This document shows positions 6,249 through 7,818 of a stretch of 7,818 bases of DNA, piece by piece. The DNA comes from an uncultured Mollicutes bacterium (GTDB lineage Bacteria > Bacillota_I > Bacilli_A > Acholeplasmatales > Anaeroplasmataceae): positions 1 to 7,818 of the forward strand of contig CALCWU010000083.1 of the NCBI GenBank assembly GCA_937905855.1, given 5' to 3'. Both the position numbers and the translations under genes were made by a program. The notes under the pieces are model-generated. The model did no database searches, was not told the DNA's origin, and saw only the letters and a list, made by a program, of their open reading frames with translations. The stretch's first letter is position 1. The number at the start of each line of letters is the position of its first letter.

Positions 6249-6673
6249 GTGGCAAATTATGGTAAAGATTTAGTTCAAATTACAAATAAATTCAAGCGTG
6301 AGATTGATAGAAAATTGACTAGGTTTGAATTAACATCAATTCAAAGTAGAATACTTTGCTTTATTTTTGATGAAGAGGAAAAAAGAGATATTTTTCAAAA
6401 GGATATTGAAGAGGAGTTTGATTTAAGAGCTCCAACGGTTACCTCAACAATTCAAAATTTAGAAAAGGCCAACTATGTGAAGAGAATTAATTCTTTAAAT
6501 GATCAAAGACTTAAAAAAATTGTTTTAACCGATAAAGCGTATGCTATTGTTTTAGAAATTAAAAGATTATGGATGAAACAGAAGCAAGGGCCTTTGCAAA
6601 TTTAAGTTCTAGTGAAACAACTATGTTAAATAAAATTATTAGTAAAATTAACAAAAATATAAAAAAATTTTAG
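6249..6673 (+). pseudogene. MarR-family transcriptional regulator, frameshifted near codon 105
   Basis: A winged-helix repressor of the MarR family. Seen: residues 1-105 give the expected fold, with a dimer-helix start, an HTH at about 48-73 (recognition helix at about 60-73, sequence RAPTVTSTIQNLEK) and a wing at about 78-93 containing the family's D-x-R element (Asp85, Arg87). After the AAAA at 6561-6564 the starting frame reads into unrelated residues and stops at TAA 6603-6605 (118 residues). The -1 frame continues from about 6563 with a sensible MarR C-terminal helix (MDETEARAFANLSSSE and onward) to TAG 6671-6673. That frame is blocked by TAA at 6560-6562, so the break lies within a few bases of 6561-6568. 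Adding one A restores a 141-residue protein, the usual MarR length. The lost part is the C-terminal dimerisation helix, so the truncated product is probably inactive. It heads a unit with an ABC exporter. A sequencing error is the main alternative. Confidence 0.82.
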
Positions 6674-6676
6674 GAG
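6672..6676 (+). promoter_or_regulatory. Ribosome binding site of the ABC exporter gene
   Basis: AGGAG overlaps the restored marR stop codon (TAG 6671-6673) and ends 8 nt before the ATG at 6685. This suggests translation of the exporter was coupled to full-length marR. The early stop at 6603-6605 leaves 79 nt between that stop and the exporter start. Confidence 0.72.
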
Positions 6677-6684
6677 TGATATAA

Positions 6685-7818
6685 ATGAAGAAGAAAAAAA
6701 CAATTATGTCATGTATTAATGGATATTGGCTTTATACGATTCTTTCACCTATTTGTGTAGCTTTAGAGGTGGCAATGGAAATTTTAATACCTCTTGTTAT
6801 TGCAGATATCGTTAATATTATTGATTCTGGTAGTGAAGCAAAACTATTAGTATTAAAATTTTTAGCAAATATGTCAATTCAAAGGGGTGCGATTATTGCC
6901 GGACTAATTTTAATTGCCTTAGCAATTGTTTCCTTAATTTTTGGTGCATTATCTGGTATATTTTGTGCAAGAGCATCTGTTGGCTTTGCTAAAAATTTAA
7001 GACAAGCAATTTATTATAATGTTCAGGATTTTTCATTTGAAAATATTGATAAGTTTCAAACATCAAGCTTAATTACAAGATGTACAACTGATGTCACAAA
7101 TGTTCAAAACGCCTTTCAAATGATAATTCGTATTGCGGTTAGAGCGCCATTTATGATGATTTTTGCTTTTATTATGGCTTTTAAGATTAATGCTAGTGTT
7201 TCTATTGTGTTTGCCTATGTTGTACCAATTTTAGCGGTTTTATTATTCATCATAATGAATTTAGCTCATCCTAATTTCAAGAAAATGTTCAAGAAATATG
7301 ATAGATTAAATACTGTTGTTCAGGAAAATGTCGCAGGAGCTAGAACTGTTAAGGCTTATGTTCGTGAGGATCATGAAATTGAAAAATTTAAGGATGCTTC
7401 AAAGGAAATCTATAAGTATTCAGCTCGTGCTGAAAGAATATTAGCCTTTGTTAATCCTTTTATGCAGGCTGCGGTATATACTTGCTTTTTAGTTGTAAGC
7501 TATTTAGCCGCAAAGATTATTGCTGTAGGTGATATGACAACTGGTGATTTAAGCTGCTTATTTACTTATATTATGCAAATATTAATGAGTCTTATGATGG
7601 TTTCAATGATTATTGTAATGATTACAATGTCAAAGGAATCTATTAATCGTATTAAAGAGGTTTTAAAGGAAGAGCCTACAATCAAAAATGTAGAAAACCC
7701 AATATATGATGTAGCAGATGGTTCAATTGTTTTCGACCATGTTAATTTCTCATATAATGGTGATCCTAATAAGCTTGCTTTGGAGGATATTTGTGTAAAC
7801 ATTAAATCAGGTGAGACT
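6685..7818 (+). CDS. ABC exporter half-transporter, type-1 membrane domain plus start of ATPase (3' end outside window)
   Basis: The frame is open for 378 codons to the window edge. Seen: about six membrane segments (near 17-40, 69-95, 147-170, 174-196, 253-277 and 292-315); a LITRCTTDV element at 130-138; the cytoplasmic VQENVAGARTVKAYVRE stretch at 212-228; and the start of the nucleotide-binding domain at about 347 with the aromatic A-loop FSY (Tyr357). The window ends just before the Walker A motif would appear. Known: this is the fold of half-size multidrug and peptide exporters (BmrA, YfiB, YheI and LmrC types), about 570-600 residues long with the ATPase at the C-terminus. The TDV and VQEN-type motifs resemble the YfiB/LmrCD-like group, which usually works as heterodimers encoded by two adjacent genes behind a MarR or PadR regulator. 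Inference: a second half-transporter probably follows outside the window. The substrate cannot be told from sequence. The start ATG has a good ribosome site 8 nt upstream. Confidence 0.93.
   Translation, partial: MKKKKTIMSCINGYWLYTILSPICVALEVAMEILIPLVIADIVNIIDSGSEAKLLVLKFLANMSIQRGAIIAGLILIALAIVSLIFGALSGIFCARASVGFAKNLRQAIYYNVQDFSFENIDKFQTSSLITRCTTDVTNVQNAFQMIIRIAVRAPFMMIFAFIMAFKINASVSIVFAYVVPILAVLLFIIMNLAHPNFKKMFKKYDRLNTVVQENVAGARTVKAYVREDHEIEKFKDASKEIYKYSARAERILAFVNPFMQAAVYTCFLVVSYLAAKIIAVGDMTTGDLSCLFTYIMQILMSLMMVSMIIVMITMSKESINRIKEVLKEEPTIKNVENPIYDVADGSIVFDHVNFSYNGDPNKLALEDICVNIKSGET

Noticed and set aside
6555..6572. Programmed -1 ribosomal frameshifting in marR
   Set aside because: The site has only four A residues, re-pairing after a -1 slip would place the ribosome on TAA, and I see no upstream Shine-Dalgarno stimulator or strong downstream hairpin. 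An indel or sequencing error fits better.
7566..7802. 78-codon open frame on the minus strand opposite the ABC exporter
   Set aside because: The plus strand there encodes recognisable exporter sequence, including the sixth membrane segment and the ATPase start; the antisense frame has no supporting signal.
1..7818. Mobile element, prophage or defence island
   Set aside because: No transposase, integrase, terminal inverted repeats, CRISPR repeats or abrupt composition change was seen; the genes are chromosomal core functions plus a common efflux unit.

Overview
The window is AT-rich, almost fully coding on the + strand, and reads as chromosomal DNA from a low-GC Gram-positive relative (Bacilli / Erysipelotrichia / uncultured gut Bacilli type). 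The evidence is the gene content (RbgA/YlqF next to RNase HII, signal peptidase I and an FtsK/SpoIIIE ATPase), strong AGGAGG-type ribosome binding sites and A/T-ending codons. Every tryptophan I identified is TGG and no reading frame needs TGA as a sense codon, so the standard bacterial code applies and a code-4 mycoplasma is unlikely. I cannot fix the genus from this window.

Layout: (1) 1-579 is the 3' end of a MutS-like ATPase gene, closed by a strong intrinsic terminator whose stem contains the stop codon. (2) A promoter at 614-642 drives a tightly packed five-gene run at 677-6150: an unrecognised one-pass membrane protein, an FtsK/SpoIIIE DNA translocase without its own membrane domain, signal peptidase I with an extended membrane part, the ribosome-assembly GTPase RbgA, and RNase HII. 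Gaps are 1 nt, an overlap of about 17 nt, about 11 nt, and a 20-nt overlap. A second terminator at the end of rnhB closes the unit. (3) From 6187 a new extended -10 promoter with a GTTAG-N4-CTAAC palindrome at its start site drives a MarR-family regulator gene broken by a one-base frameshift, then the first 378 codons of an ABC-type exporter half-transporter that runs off the window.

How they fit together: the operon joins chromosome handling (FtsK-like pump, RNase HII), the cell envelope (signal peptidase I, membrane protein) and 50S subunit assembly (RbgA). The MarR-ABC pair looks like a self-regulated efflux operon whose repressor may be disabled in this strain.

Points most worth a second look: the marR frameshift beside a well-formed operator; the RbgA G4 motif reading CKAC instead of NKxD; and the soluble FtsK encoded directly after an uncharacterised membrane protein. 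I found no CRISPR array, tRNA, rRNA, insertion sequence or prophage gene. No non-coding stretch exceeds about 100 bases.
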